DNA from: Microbacterium hydrocarbonoxydans
Lineage (GTDB): Bacteria > Actinomycetota > Actinomycetes > Actinomycetales > Microbacteriaceae
NCBI RefSeq assembly: GCF_023715885.1
Contig: NZ_JAMBOY010000005.1
Coordinates: 204,720-268,719 of the forward strand
Direction of reading: 5' to 3'
Length of the DNA stretch: 64,000 bases
Positions within the stretch are counted from its first letter, which is position 1, and the number at the start of each line of letters is the position of its first letter. The notes beneath the pieces are model-generated. The model ran no database searches, was not told where the DNA came from, and saw only the letters and a list, made by a program, of their open reading frames with translations. Below are positions 43,408-52,160 of the stretch, piece by piece. The position numbers and the translations under genes are program-made.

Positions 43408-44898
43408 TCATCCCGGCGCTTCCCTCTGGACGGCCGCGAGCTCGTGCGCGACGTCCGCTGTCTCGCGGTATAGGCGGACGTAGCGGTCGAACAACTCGTC
43501 GTAGACCTCGCGGCGCGACTCGTCGGGGCGGATCGTCTCGGTCACCGGATTCCATGCGGTGATGTCGGGAGCCGCGCCGTCGGCCGTCGCGACCGCGGCG
43601 AGGAAGGCGGCGCCGTAACTCGCGCCGATCGTCGTCGCCGGCACCTCCTGCACGAGGCCCGTGACGTCGGAGACGATCTGCAGCCACAGCCGCCCCTGCG
43701 TCCCGCCGCCGACCGCGACGATGCGGCGGATGTCCGCACCGGCTGCACGCATCGTTTCGACGTTGTGTCGCACACCGAGGGCGGTCGCCTCGAGGGCGGC
43801 GCGGTAGAGGTCGCCGCGGGTGTGGGCGAGCGTCAGCCCGGCGATGATGCCCCGGGCATCCGGGTCCTGGATGGGGGTGCGCTCGCCCGCGAAGTACGGG
43901 AGCATGAGCAATCCGCGCGCCCCGGCACCGGATTCGGTCGCCTCGGCGAGCAGCTGCGGGTAGTCGGCGCCGGTGAGGTCCTTGAGCCATGCGGTGAGGG
44001 CGCCCGAGGTGGAGAGACCGCCCGCCAGGTTCCTCGTGCCGGCGAAGGCACCGGCCGTGGTCCACATCGAGGGCGTGCGCAGCGTCTCCTCGCCCGTCGC
44101 GACGAGGAACATGGTCGTCCCGTACATGAGCATGAGGTCGCCGATCTCGTGCGCCCCGACGCTGACGGCCTCGGTCCATGCGTCGATCGTGCCGGCGATC
44201 ACGGGAGTGCCTTCAAGGATGCCGGTGGCATCCGCAGCGGCTCGCGTGACGCCGCCTGCGACGCCGCCGGCCCAGAGCAGCGGCGGCTGCTCGATTCCGG
44301 GCGCGTACCGCTGCCACCACTCGTCGTGCCACGCCTCGCGCTCGATGTCGTAGAGCGGCGACGTCTGACTCGCGGACTGGTGGTCGAGCACGTAGGCGCC
44401 GGTCAGGCGGCGGGCGAGCCACGAGGCCGGCATGTAGACGCGGCGAGCGCGCTGCCAGGTATCCGGTTCCTCCTCGGCCACCCAGACGAGCTTCGGCCCC
44501 CCGGCCTGCGAGGTCAGCGTCGATCCGCCGATGCGCGTGATCTCAGGCTCGCCCAGCTCGGCCGTCATCCGTTCGATCTGCGCCGTCGCGCGGGTATCGA
44601 CCCCGTAGAGGATCGCCGGGCGGACCGGGCGATCGTCATCGTCGGCGAGGAGGATGCAGGGACCCATGCCACTCACGCCGATGCCGACGATCTCGGCATC
44701 GGGAGCTTCGGCGAGGAGCTCGCGGGCGATCGCGACGAACTCGTCCCACCACACGTCGCCGTCCATCTCGACCCACCCGGCGCGGGGGCGGGAGACCTCG
44801 TGCGACCGGGTCGCGGTGGCGATGATCGCGCCGTCGGCATCCACCAGCACGCCCTTGCTGCTGGATGTACCGATGTCCACCCCGAGGGTGCAGCGCAT
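43408..44898 (-). CDS. FGGY family carbohydrate kinase
   Basis: A 496-residue sugar kinase of the FGGY (xylulokinase/fuculokinase) family. The phosphate-binding motif CTLGVDIGTSSSKGVLVDAD opens the protein; the second ATP-binding region is IRRIVAVGGGTQGRLWLQIV. The start at 44898 has a perfect AAGGAGG 6 bases upstream; the frame is open well beyond it, without homology. It is first in a two-gene unit with a FucI-like isomerase. A palindromic operator, GAAATCGATTTC, lies next to its TAGTCT -10 box. Specificity, L-fuculose or another ketose, is inferred from the partner. Confidence 0.9.
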   Translation of the reverse strand: MRCTLGVDIGTSSSKGVLVDADGAIIATATRSHEVSRPRAGWVEMDGDVWWDEFVAIARELLAEAPDAEIVGIGVSGMGPCILLADDDDRPVRPAILYGVDTRATAQIERMTAELGEPEITRIGGSTLTSQAGGPKLVWVAEEEPDTWQRARRVYMPASWLARRLTGAYVLDHQSASQTSPLYDIEREAWHDEWWQRYAPGIEQPPLLWAGGVAGGVTRAAADATGILEGTPVIAGTIDAWTEAVSVGAHEIGDLMLMYGTTMFLVATGEETLRTPSMWTTAGAFAGTRNLAGGLSTSGALTAWLKDLTGADYPQLLAEATESGAGARGLLMLPYFAGERTPIQDPDARGIIAGLTLAHTRGDLYRAALEATALGVRHNVETMRAAGADIRRIVAVGGGTQGRLWLQIVSDVTGLVQEVPATTIGASYGAAFLAAVATADGAAPDITAWNPVTETIRPDESRREVYDELFDRYVRLYRETADVAHELAAVQREAPG

Positions 44899-44953
44899 GG
44901 CGTCCTCCTTGAAACCCCGACTGGTGATCGTGCAATCCTTCGCCACGTTGCGC

Positions 44954-44971
44954 GAAATCGATTTCAGACTA
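44954..44971 (-). promoter_or_regulatory. Promoter -10 and palindromic operator of the kinase/isomerase unit
   Basis: On the minus strand TAGTCT (44966-44971) serves as a -10 box, immediately followed by the perfect 12-base palindrome GAAATCGATTTC (44954-44965) with a central CG, as in LacI-family operators. It sits over the expected transcription start, 56 bases before the kinase gene. The LacI regulator at 45429-46415 is the closest candidate to bind it. Confidence 0.65.
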
Positions 44972-45106
44972 CACGCGCGCTCGGTTGTCCTGCACCGCGG
45001 TTGCCGATTGACGACCTCTCCACACGCCGCGAGGGAAGCGCGCGGCTGACGACGTCGACGACCGGAATACCGTGACAATCTGGGCTTTCACTCGCAGAAT
45101 GGAGCC

Positions 45107-45406
45107 GTGGAGATGACCGAACCTCAGACGTGGACCGTGATCGGCGTGTTCGCCGCGATGATGCTCGGCGGGATGACCCTCATGACCTCCCAGTTCAGCC
45201 GGGTGATCCGCGCCGAGGTCGGCGGCCTCCGCAGCGAGATGCTCGGCGAGCTCCACGGGTTCCGCGGCGAGTTGAACGGATTCCGCGGCGAGGTCAATGG
45301 GCGCCTCGACGTCATCGAGAGCCGCCTCACCCGCGTCGAGTCGAAGGTCGACGACCTCGACACCGAGCTGACCAATCTGGCGACGCGCTTCTGGAAGTCG
45401 CAGTAG
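45107..45406 (+). CDS. Small protein with one membrane helix and a coiled coil
   Basis: A 99-residue protein: a membrane helix at about 8-28 (TVIGVFAAMMLGGMTLMTSQ) and a coiled-coil region with internal repeats (GELHGFRGELNGFRGEVNGR) continuing to the end with heptad-like spacing (VIESRLTRVESKVDDLDTEL). GTG start is favoured: CAGAAT lies 6 bases before it and GTGACA 17 bases further upstream, a full leaderless promoter. No enzyme motif. It resembles hemolysin XhlA-like or DUF1640-like coiled-coil membrane proteins only in architecture. Divergent from the kinase gene. Confidence 0.75.
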   Translation: MEMTEPQTWTVIGVFAAMMLGGMTLMTSQFSRVIRAEVGGLRSEMLGELHGFRGELNGFRGEVNGRLDVIESRLTRVESKVDDLDTELTNLATRFWKSQ

Positions 45407-45428
45407 CCGGAGATCTCCGGCGCGGAGA

Positions 45429-46415
45429 TCAGTCGCGACCGCCCCTGGCCGGCTGGACCTCGCTGCGCAGCACCACGGTCCGCGCGGGCTGCGTGTCGCC
45501 GCCGATGCGCTCGAGAAGCATGCGCGCCGCCGTGACACCCATGTGCCGAGCGGGGAGCCTCACCACCGTGACCGCACTCGGCGAGAGGGTCGTGAACGGC
45601 AGCGATCCGATCACGGCGACCCCCACGCGCGGCGGGGTGAGCCCGCGTTCCGTCAGCACCTGGATCGCGCCGACGCCGATGAGATTGTTGCCGGCGACCA
45701 CGGCATCCGGCGGCTGGGGCAGCGCGAGCAGCTCCTCCATCGCCGCGCGGCCTCCCTCCACGCGAAAGGATGCGAACCGCGCGAGCTCGTCGACGTCGAG
45801 GTCGGGTTTCACGCCCGTCAGCGCCGCCCGCCACCCGGCGGCTCGCTCGGCCGCGGTGTCGATGTGCTCGGGGCCGCCGATATAGGCGATGCGCCGGTAT
45901 CCGGCGTCCCACAGCTCCTTCGCTGCCGACATCCCCGCCGCCCGGTTCGCCATCACGACGCCGTCGACGTCGTAGGCCGTACCGCGGTCGACCGCGACGA
46001 CCGGACGTCCGGTGGCGAGGATCGGGTCCAGTCTGCTGCTCTCGTCGGCGGTCGCGATGATGACGCCCGACATGTGCTCGGCGATCGCGATGCGCAGGTA
46101 CGTCGCCTCCTTCTCGATCTGCGAGTCGGAGTTGCACAGCACCACCGAGTAGCCGGCCTCGGACGCGACATCCTCGACGCCGCGAGCCATCTCGGTGAAG
46201 TACGGGTTCTCGATGTCCGGGATCACGAGAGCGATCACCTCGGAGCTCTGTCGCCGCAGCGACCGCGCCATCCGGTTGGGCGTGAAACTCAGCTTCGCCG
46301 CCGCGTCGCGCACCGCGGCCACCTTGTCGTCCGACACGCTCGTGCCGTTGAAGACGCGCGAGACCGTGGCGGGAGACACTCCGGCGAGTTCCGCGACGTC
46401 GTAGATGGTGGCCAT
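45429..46415 (-). CDS. LacI family transcriptional regulator
   Basis: A 328-residue LacI regulator. The headpiece is ATIYDVAELAGVSPATVSRV at the extreme N-terminus; the ligand-binding domain runs from about residue 60 with VIALVIPDIENPYFTEMARG, typical of the GalR branch. It is downstream of a sugar ABC importer, with a hairpin between (46494-46524), and near the isomerase/kinase unit. It probably controls one or both. Candidate operators are GAAATCGATTTC at 44954-44965 and AGAAGCGGTTCT at 49904-49915. Confidence 0.92.
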   Translation of the reverse strand: MATIYDVAELAGVSPATVSRVFNGTSVSDDKVAAVRDAAAKLSFTPNRMARSLRRQSSEVIALVIPDIENPYFTEMARGVEDVASEAGYSVVLCNSDSQIEKEATYLRIAIAEHMSGVIIATADESSRLDPILATGRPVVAVDRGTAYDVDGVVMANRAAGMSAAKELWDAGYRRIAYIGGPEHIDTAAERAAGWRAALTGVKPDLDVDELARFASFRVEGGRAAMEELLALPQPPDAVVAGNNLIGVGAIQVLTERGLTPPRVGVAVIGSLPFTTLSPSAVTVVRLPARHMGVTAARMLLERIGGDTQPARTVVLRSEVQPARGGRD

Positions 46416-46493
46416 TCGAACCTCAGGACAGTGACCCGATGTGCCGGATCTGAAGCAACAGTAGCGCGGTGCGTCCGGCGTCCGGTCGCGCGA

Positions 46494-46524
46494 AGGGGCG
46501 GACCGACCACGTCGACCCGCCCCT
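46494..46524 (-). terminator. Hairpin terminator candidate after the binding-protein gene
   Basis: aggggcgg (46494-46501) pairs with ccgcccct (46517-46524) across a 15-base loop, 15 bases after the stop of the binding-protein gene. It would separate the ABC importer transcript from the downstream LacI gene, at least in part. Confidence 0.5.
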
Positions 46525-46538
46525 CCGACAGCATCCGC

Positions 46539-47903
46539 TCAGCCGGCTGTGGCGTTCTCGTACGCGCGCATCGCGGCCTGCTGCGCGTCGGCGAGAGCCT
46601 CCTCCGGCTCCTTGTCGCCGAGCAGCGCGGCGGTGATCGCGTTGTTGAGCTCGTTCTGTATCTCCTGCCCGGCGGGCGAGGACCCGAACGACTGACCGTA
46701 CCCGACGACGTCGTAGAACGTCGAGATGACCTGGTCGAAGCCGGCGTTGCCGGTCTCGGTCACGAACTGGTCGCGGATCGCCTGGTCGGACGCCGGCGAG
46801 CCCGTGAACAGGCCGGTGTTGAGCCCGCCGTCGTCCGTCAGCGTCTGCGCGCGGGCCTCCCCCGCCGCCATCCACGCGTCGTCCGAGGTGAGGTTCACCA
46901 TCCACGCGCACGCCGCCGCCGGGTTCTTCGCGCCGACCGGCACCACGAACGCCGTGCCGGATGCGACCGAGAACGGCTCGCCGTCCTTGTCGCGGAACGG
47001 CACGGCCTCGATGTCGATCTGATCCGCGTACGGTCCGAGTACGTTCGGGTACCACTGCGCGTTGACCTGCGCGCCGACCTGGCCCGCCACGTACTGGTTG
47101 TTGTCGCCGAAGGTGTCGAACGAGTCGGTGAAGCTCTTCACCGCGGCGAAGCCGCCCTGCGCGTCGGTGATCTGCTTCAGCAGTTCGATGCCCGCGAGGT
47201 TGCTCGGGTCGTCGAGCGTCGGCGCCCCGTCTTCGTCGTTGAGCTGTCCGCCCATCGCGAGGATCCAGAGCCCACCCTGCCCGGTCGGGACGGGGTCGAA
47301 GCCGAGGCGCGACGGCACGCCGCCCGATTCCTGGTAGATCTTGCCGATCGCCTCGATCAGACCGTCGGGGTTCGACGTGTCGAACTGATCGGGTGTGACG
47401 CCCGCCTCGGCGAGCACCCTCTTGTTCACGATGATGGCCGGCGGCTGATAGAACTGCGGCACGGCCCAGACCTCGTCGTCGTACGTGACGTCGTCGACCA
47501 CGAACGGGTACCAGTGGTCGCGGGGATCGACGTCCTGCGCGGCGAAGCATTCGTCGAGCGGCATGATCAGCCCCTGCGCGGCGTAGGTCGTGACGTAGCG
47601 GCGGTCCATCTGCACCACGTCCGGTACGTCGCCGCTCGCGATGCGGGTGGTGAACTTCTGCGCGTCGAACGCCGTCGCGTCGAGGTCCACCTCGACCTCG
47701 CCGAGCTGCTCGGCCGCGTAGTCGACACGGGACTGCCCCACGTCGTCGGCGTTCTCGAAGCCCCACGCGTTGAGGGTGCCCGCGGGCTCGGCGTCGAAGT
47801 CGGCATCCGCGCCGCCCTCGCCCGCACCTCCTCCGCTGCAGCCCGCGAGCACGATGGCGGATGCCGCGGCCATGGCGGCGAATCCCAGGATGCGCTTGCG
47901 CAT
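46539..47903 (-). CDS. Sugar ABC transporter substrate-binding lipoprotein
   Basis: A 454-residue lipoprotein. The lipobox is LAGC with Cys22 (MRKRILGFAAMAAASAIVLA precedes it), then a GGGAGEGG linker and the two-lobe fold of solute-binding family 1. A GAAAGAAGGAA ribosome-binding site lies just before the ATG. Gene order here is unusual: the two permeases precede the binding protein instead of following it. The ligand is unknown; the nearby FucI-like isomerase and kinase make a deoxy- or pentose sugar possible. Confidence 0.92.
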   Translation of the reverse strand: MRKRILGFAAMAAASAIVLAGCSGGGAGEGGADADFDAEPAGTLNAWGFENADDVGQSRVDYAAEQLGEVEVDLDATAFDAQKFTTRIASGDVPDVVQMDRRYVTTYAAQGLIMPLDECFAAQDVDPRDHWYPFVVDDVTYDDEVWAVPQFYQPPAIIVNKRVLAEAGVTPDQFDTSNPDGLIEAIGKIYQESGGVPSRLGFDPVPTGQGGLWILAMGGQLNDEDGAPTLDDPSNLAGIELLKQITDAQGGFAAVKSFTDSFDTFGDNNQYVAGQVGAQVNAQWYPNVLGPYADQIDIEAVPFRDKDGEPFSVASGTAFVVPVGAKNPAAACAWMVNLTSDDAWMAAGEARAQTLTDDGGLNTGLFTGSPASDQAIRDQFVTETGNAGFDQVISTFYDVVGYGQSFGSSPAGQEIQNELNNAITAALLGDKEPEEALADAQQAAMRAYENATAG

Positions 47904-47963
47904 GTCATTCCTTCTTTCGGTTGCTGTGTGTCGTCGTATCGGTCGATGGACGTGTGGTCACGG

Positions 47964-48917
47964 TCAGCCCTTCCGCCCCTGCGTGGCGACGCCCTCGATG
48001 AAGTAGCGCTGCCCGAAGGCGAAGAGGATGAGCATCGGCAGGGTCACGATCAGGGACGCCACCATGACGTACTGATAGTCGCCGTGACCGCCGGCCGTCG
48101 GGCTGTACTTCGTCATGGCGTAGGCGATGCCGAGCGGGGCCGTGAACTCGTCGACGGAGCCCGCGTTCAGGTAGATGAGGGCCGCCTGGAGGTTGTTCCA
48201 GCTCGCCTGGAACTCGAACAGGAACACGATGATGAACGACGGGATCGACAGCGGCATCGCGATCCGCCAGAACAGGCCCCAGTAGCTGGCCCCGTCGAGA
48301 CGCGCGGCTTCGAAGAGCTCGCGGGGCAGCCCCAGGAAGAACTGCCGTTGCAGGAAGATGTAGAACGCGGATCCGAAGAGGTTCATGCCCCACAGGGGCA
48401 CCCACGTGCCCAGCATCCCCGTCTCCTTCCAGATCAGGTAGATCGGGATCATCGTGACGGCGCCGGGCAGCATCATTGTGGCCAGGACCAGCCCGAAGAG
48501 CATCCCGCGGCCGGGGAACTTGAAGTACGCGAACCCGAAGGCGACGATCGAGCTCGAGATCGCGACGGTGCCTGCGGCGAGGAGGGCGATAGCGATGCTG
48601 TTCCACATCCAGCTGAGGAGGGGGAGCTGGTTCCAGACCTCGATGTAGTTCTCGGGGATGAACGTCTTGGGGATGAGCGAGTTGTCGAAGACCTCGCCTC
48701 GGGGCTTGAAACTCGCCGCCAGGAGCCACACGAACGGATAGAGGAACAGGAGGCCGAACCCGATGAGGATGACGGCGAGGACGATCCGCACTGCGAGAAT
48801 CTTCGGCTGCGACACCGCGCGACGCAAGCGCGACCGCTTCGGCACCGTGACGGCGCGAGTCTCGCTCTCGAGGATGGGCTCGGCGGCGGGAGGCAGCTGC
48901 CGCAGTGAAGACGACAT
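47964..48917 (-). CDS. Sugar ABC transporter permease (MalG-like)
   Basis: A 317-residue permease with six helices after a 45-residue cytoplasmic tail. The EAA loop reads RELFEAARLDGASYWGLFWR. The ATG shares one base with the stop of the upstream MalF-like gene (TGATG), so the two are coupled. Partner of 48917-49891 and of the lipoprotein downstream. Confidence 0.92.
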   Translation of the reverse strand: MSSSLRQLPPAAEPILESETRAVTVPKRSRLRRAVSQPKILAVRIVLAVILIGFGLLFLYPFVWLLAASFKPRGEVFDNSLIPKTFIPENYIEVWNQLPLLSWMWNSIAIALLAAGTVAISSSIVAFGFAYFKFPGRGMLFGLVLATMMLPGAVTMIPIYLIWKETGMLGTWVPLWGMNLFGSAFYIFLQRQFFLGLPRELFEAARLDGASYWGLFWRIAMPLSIPSFIIVFLFEFQASWNNLQAALIYLNAGSVDEFTAPLGIAYAMTKYSPTAGGHGDYQYVMVASLIVTLPMLILFAFGQRYFIEGVATQGRKG

Positions 48918-49891
48918 CAACGGTCTCCCTCGTAGTAGACGAATCGGTTGCCGACCTTCACCTGGATGACCGTGATGATCATGATGATGACGAACAGCAG
49001 CCAGGCCATCGCCGCGGCGAAGCCGAAGTTGAACTGGCGGAAGGCCTGTTGGAAGAGGTAGATCGCGTAGAAGAGCGACGCTTCGGGCGACGAATTGCTC
49101 TGATCTCGCCAGAACAGCAGGTAGGCCTGATCGAAGATCTGGAAGGCGGCGATCGACAGCACGATGACGTTGAAGAACATCGCGCCGGAGATCATCGGGA
49201 GCGTGATCGAGAAGAAGCGTCGGACCGCCCCCGCGCCGTCGATCGACGCGACCTCGTAGAGCTCGGTCGGCACATTCTTCAGCGCGGCGAGGAAGATCAC
49301 CATCGTGCCGGCCACGGTCCACAGGGTCATGATGACGATGCTCGGCTTCACCCACGCCGGGTCGACGAGCCACTGCGGACCCTGGATGCCGAAGAGGCGC
49401 AGGAACTGGTTGATCGCGCCGGAGTTGCCGTTCAGCAGCAGGAAGAACACCGCGGCGGTCGCGACCGCCGGGGTCATCTTCGGCAGGTAGTAGAGCGTGC
49501 GGAAGATGCCCGCTCCCCGGCCGACGCGGTTGAGCAGCAGCGCGAGGACGAGCGCGAAGATGATCTCGAGCGGCACCGCCATGACCACGTAGAACAGCGT
49601 GTTGGCGAGCGCAACGCCGACCCGCGGGTCTTCGAACAGCTGCTCGTAATTGGCAGTGCCGATGGGGCGGGCGGTATTGGTCGCGAGGTTGTAGTTGCTG
49701 AACGAGATGTACAGGCTGTACGCCATGGCTCCTGCCGTGAAGATCAGGAACCCGATGATCCACGGCGAGATGAAGAGGTATCCGGCCAGCGCTTCGCGCT
49801 TGTTGTAGTGCTGCTTCAGTGCAGGACTGCGGCCGTGGCGACGGGTGCCGCGCTCCCGACTGCGGGCGCGCGACGGGGAGGATACTGACAT
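48917..49891 (-). CDS. Sugar ABC transporter permease (MalF-like)
   Basis: A 324-residue permease with six helices and the EAA loop TELYEVASIDGAGAVRRFFS. The start at 49891 (MSVSSPSRARS) is chosen because the upstream part of the open frame is arginine-rich non-conserved sequence. It is the first gene of the importer unit running leftward (MalF, MalG, binding protein). No ATPase gene is present, as in many actinobacterial sugar importers that share one. Confidence 0.92.
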   Translation of the reverse strand: MSVSSPSRARSRERGTRRHGRSPALKQHYNKREALAGYLFISPWIIGFLIFTAGAMAYSLYISFSNYNLATNTARPIGTANYEQLFEDPRVGVALANTLFYVVMAVPLEIIFALVLALLLNRVGRGAGIFRTLYYLPKMTPAVATAAVFFLLLNGNSGAINQFLRLFGIQGPQWLVDPAWVKPSIVIMTLWTVAGTMVIFLAALKNVPTELYEVASIDGAGAVRRFFSITLPMISGAMFFNVIVLSIAAFQIFDQAYLLFWRDQSNSSPEASLFYAIYLFQQAFRQFNFGFAAAMAWLLFVIIMIITVIQVKVGNRFVYYEGDR

Positions 49892-49903
49892 GGGCGTGAA
49901 TCT

Positions 49904-49915
49904 AGAAGCGGTTCT
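49904..49915. promoter_or_regulatory. Candidate LacI operator upstream of the second importer
   Basis: AGAAGCGGTTCT is an imperfect palindrome with 10 of 12 symmetric positions and a central CG, 13 bases before the MalF-like start. It could be the site of the LacI regulator at the end of this cluster. Weak on its own. Confidence 0.35.
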
Positions 49916-50055
49916 CCCTTTTCCGCGCGGGGCTTGCTTCTTCTCGCACAGTGTGATTCCGACCCTCCTGCCCGTCGATCCGCGTCGTACTCCGTAGACT
50001 CGCCGGATGGGCGACGCGCGACCCGACGCGCGTCGAGGGAGGGACGACGGCCACA

Positions 50056-50700
50056 GTGAGGGCACGAGCGGTCTTCGGCGTGCTGCGCCTCGCCGCGGCG
50101 AGCGTGTGCATCGTCGCCCTCGTTCATCGGATGTTCTGGGGGCTCAGCTCTGCGACGATCGCCGGAGAGAACTTCTTCGCCTATCTCACGGTGCAGTCGA
50201 ACTGCGCACTGGTCGGCGTGCTCCTCGTCGGCGCGGTGCTGGCGTTCCGGAGGACGACGGACCCGCGATGGTTCACGGTCTCGCTCGCACTCGTGCTCAC
50301 CTGGACGATCACGGCCGGCCTTGCGTTCGCGCTGATCGTCTGGCAGGCCGGACTCCGCGGCATCCGCGTCGACGTGCCGTGGTCGGATCAGGTGCTCCAC
50401 TTCTACCTGCCTGCATGCACCGCCGTCGCCTGGGTGCTCACACCCGGCCACCGCGGTGTGCCGTGGTGGGTGGTGCCGACCGCTCTCGCCTTCCCGCTCG
50501 CCTGGGGCGGCGTGACCCTGTGGCGGGGGCCGATCGTCGGCTGGTACCCCTACTACTTCCTCGATCCACGACAGGTGTCGGGGCCGCCGGAGTTCCTCAT
50601 CACGAGCGGAATCGCGCTGGCGATCTTCGCGGCGGTGGCGTCGGTCATCGTGCTCGTGAGCCGGATGCGCCGACGGGGACACGACCGACCTCCGGTCTGA
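50056..50700 (+). CDS. Pr6Pr family membrane protein
   Basis: A 214-residue integral membrane protein with about six helices. The segment FFAYLTVQSNCALVGVL after the first helix and DQVLHFYLPACTAVAWVLTP in the middle are hallmarks of the Pr6Pr family, related to eukaryotic AIG1/FAR-17a membrane proteins. GPIVGWYPYYFLDP near the end is also typical. Molecular function is not known for bacteria. Converges with the flavin oxidase gene, 15 bases apart. Confidence 0.85.
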   Translation: MRARAVFGVLRLAAASVCIVALVHRMFWGLSSATIAGENFFAYLTVQSNCALVGVLLVGAVLAFRRTTDPRWFTVSLALVLTWTITAGLAFALIVWQAGLRGIRVDVPWSDQVLHFYLPACTAVAWVLTPGHRGVPWWVVPTALAFPLAWGGVTLWRGPIVGWYPYYFLDPRQVSGPPEFLITSGIALAIFAAVASVIVLVSRMRRRGHDRPPV

Positions 50701-50715
50701 CCCGCGCCTGCGCGG

Positions 50716-52107
50716 TCAGGGCGTCGCGAGGAACGGTGCGAGCGAGGCGATGGCCGCCTCGAGCGCCTTCTGGTCGTCGAGCTCTGCGAACTCGCCTGCC
50801 GCGTCACCGCCGAGGATGCCGACCACGACACTCTCCCCGGTCTCGGCCGAGAGATCGAACCATGTGCGGATCAGCGCGTCACCACCCACGACATGCCACA
50901 CCGTCGGCACGGCGGCGTCGGGATCCTCGGGGGCGGTGGCGGCGAACGGAGATTCGTCGAACCGCATCCAGACCGTCTCGATCCGACCCATGCCGATTTC
51001 GGCGATCGCACCGCGCTGCGCGAAGGGCAGCGCGGGGGCGAACTCCAGGCCCTTTCCCTGCAGCACTCCGAGCGGGACCGTGATGACGGCCCTGTCGAAC
51101 GAGAGCGACTCTCCCGTGGCGATCCTCAGGCTGAGACCGGCGTCGTCGTAGGCGACGCGAGAGATCGGAGACGAGAGGCTCACCTTCGCGCCGTCCAGCA
51201 AGTCGTCGACGATCGCGCCGAGGTCGCCGAGGGGAGCGATGAGCTCTGACGGGGGCAGAGCGGGCGGGAACCAGGTCGACGCCTCGCCGGCATCGGAGCC
51301 GGAGAAAGCCGCCACCGTGGCGAGCAGTGCGACGACGCCGGGATCCTCGAGATCCACGCCGGCCTCGGATAGGGCGTCGACGAGGGCGATGTCGGTCGGC
51401 TGCTGCTGTCCTGCGGCGATCGCCGCCTGCACGGGTTCGGTCGACACCGGCTCGATGCCTCCCTCCGCCGATCGCCAGAGCGGAGTACCGAGCGTCGTCG
51501 AACGGATGTCGAGGCGGGTGAGCAGCGCGGCCATCTCGCTGTCGGCGGAGGCGAGGAGCCACCCGCCCAGCTGCGCGGGAACAGGCCACTGCTTCTCGTC
51601 GACCACGGACTGCACCCGCCCGCCGACCCGGTCGCGTGCTTCGAAGACCGTGACCTCATGACCGGCTTCGACGAGCCGCGACGCTGCTGCCGCGCCGGCC
51701 AGTCCCGCGCCGATCACCGCGATCCGCTCACCGTCGCCTGCCAGCCGGAGAAGGTCGTCGGCAGCTCGGTCGCCCGACCGGAGGGCCGCATCGATCGTGC
51801 CCGGCGCCTCGGCGTCGGTCGCCTCACCGGCGAAGAACAAGCGGTCGTCGACGGGGACGGCCAGCGCCTCGCGAGCGCTCTGCTGCGTGCCGGCGGGCGT
51901 GTAGCTCGCTGCTCCCCGCGAGAACGGGTCGCTCGTCCACGCGCTGCGTACGAACGCGGAGGGCGTGATCGCACCTGCGGTGGGCGTGGGCGTCGGCGTC
52001 CGGGTGGGCGTGGGAGTGGGCGCCGGCTCAGGCGTGCAGGAGGAGAGAATCACTCCCAGGACGCCGGCGCCGGCGCCGATCAGCAGAGTGCGACGCGTCA
52101 TCCTCAT
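50716..52107 (-). CDS. Lipoprotein flavin amine oxidase with circularly permuted sequence order
   Basis: A 463-residue exported oxidoreductase. A twin-arginine-like signal with lipobox LSSC (Cys24) and a TPTPT linker (to about 43) anchor it outside the cell. Residues about 50-120 ([17 protein letters not shown], then [20 protein letters not shown]) correspond to the C-terminal end of ordinary monoamine/polyamine oxidases. Only after this comes the FAD-binding start, [14 protein letters not shown] (129-142), which is N-terminal in the family. The rest follows normal order ([19 protein letters not shown]) and stops where the FAGEAT segment would usually begin. The protein is therefore a complete fold with its ends joined elsewhere. 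Substrate unknown, probably an amine. Confidence 0.85.
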   Translation of the reverse strand: MRMTRRTLLIGAGAGVLGVILSSCTPEPAPTPTPTRTPTPTPTAGAITPSAFVRSAWTSDPFSRGAASYTPAGTQQSAREALAVPVDDRLFFAGEATDAEAPGTIDAALRSGDRAADDLLRLAGDGERIAVIGAGLAGAAAASRLVEAGHEVTVFEARDRVGGRVQSVVDEKQWPVPAQLGGWLLASADSEMAALLTRLDIRSTTLGTPLWRSAEGGIEPVSTEPVQAAIAAGQQQPTDIALVDALSEAGVDLEDPGVVALLATVAAFSGSDAGEASTWFPPALPPSELIAPLGDLGAIVDDLLDGAKVSLSSPISRVAYDDAGLSLRIATGESLSFDRAVITVPLGVLQGKGLEFAPALPFAQRGAIAEIGMGRIETVWMRFDESPFAATAPEDPDAAVPTVWHVVGGDALIRTWFDLSAETGESVVVGILGGDAAGEFAELDDQKALEAAIASLAPFLATP

Positions 52108-52160
52108 CGTGTCGCAACGATACCGCGCCCGCTGCGTCGCCGTCTGCCGACCCGAGGAGG

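Noticed and set aside
45543..48908. A 1121-codon plus-strand frame opposite LacI, binding protein and permease genes
   Set aside because: It crosses three well-supported minus-strand genes and their intergenic gaps; no domain.
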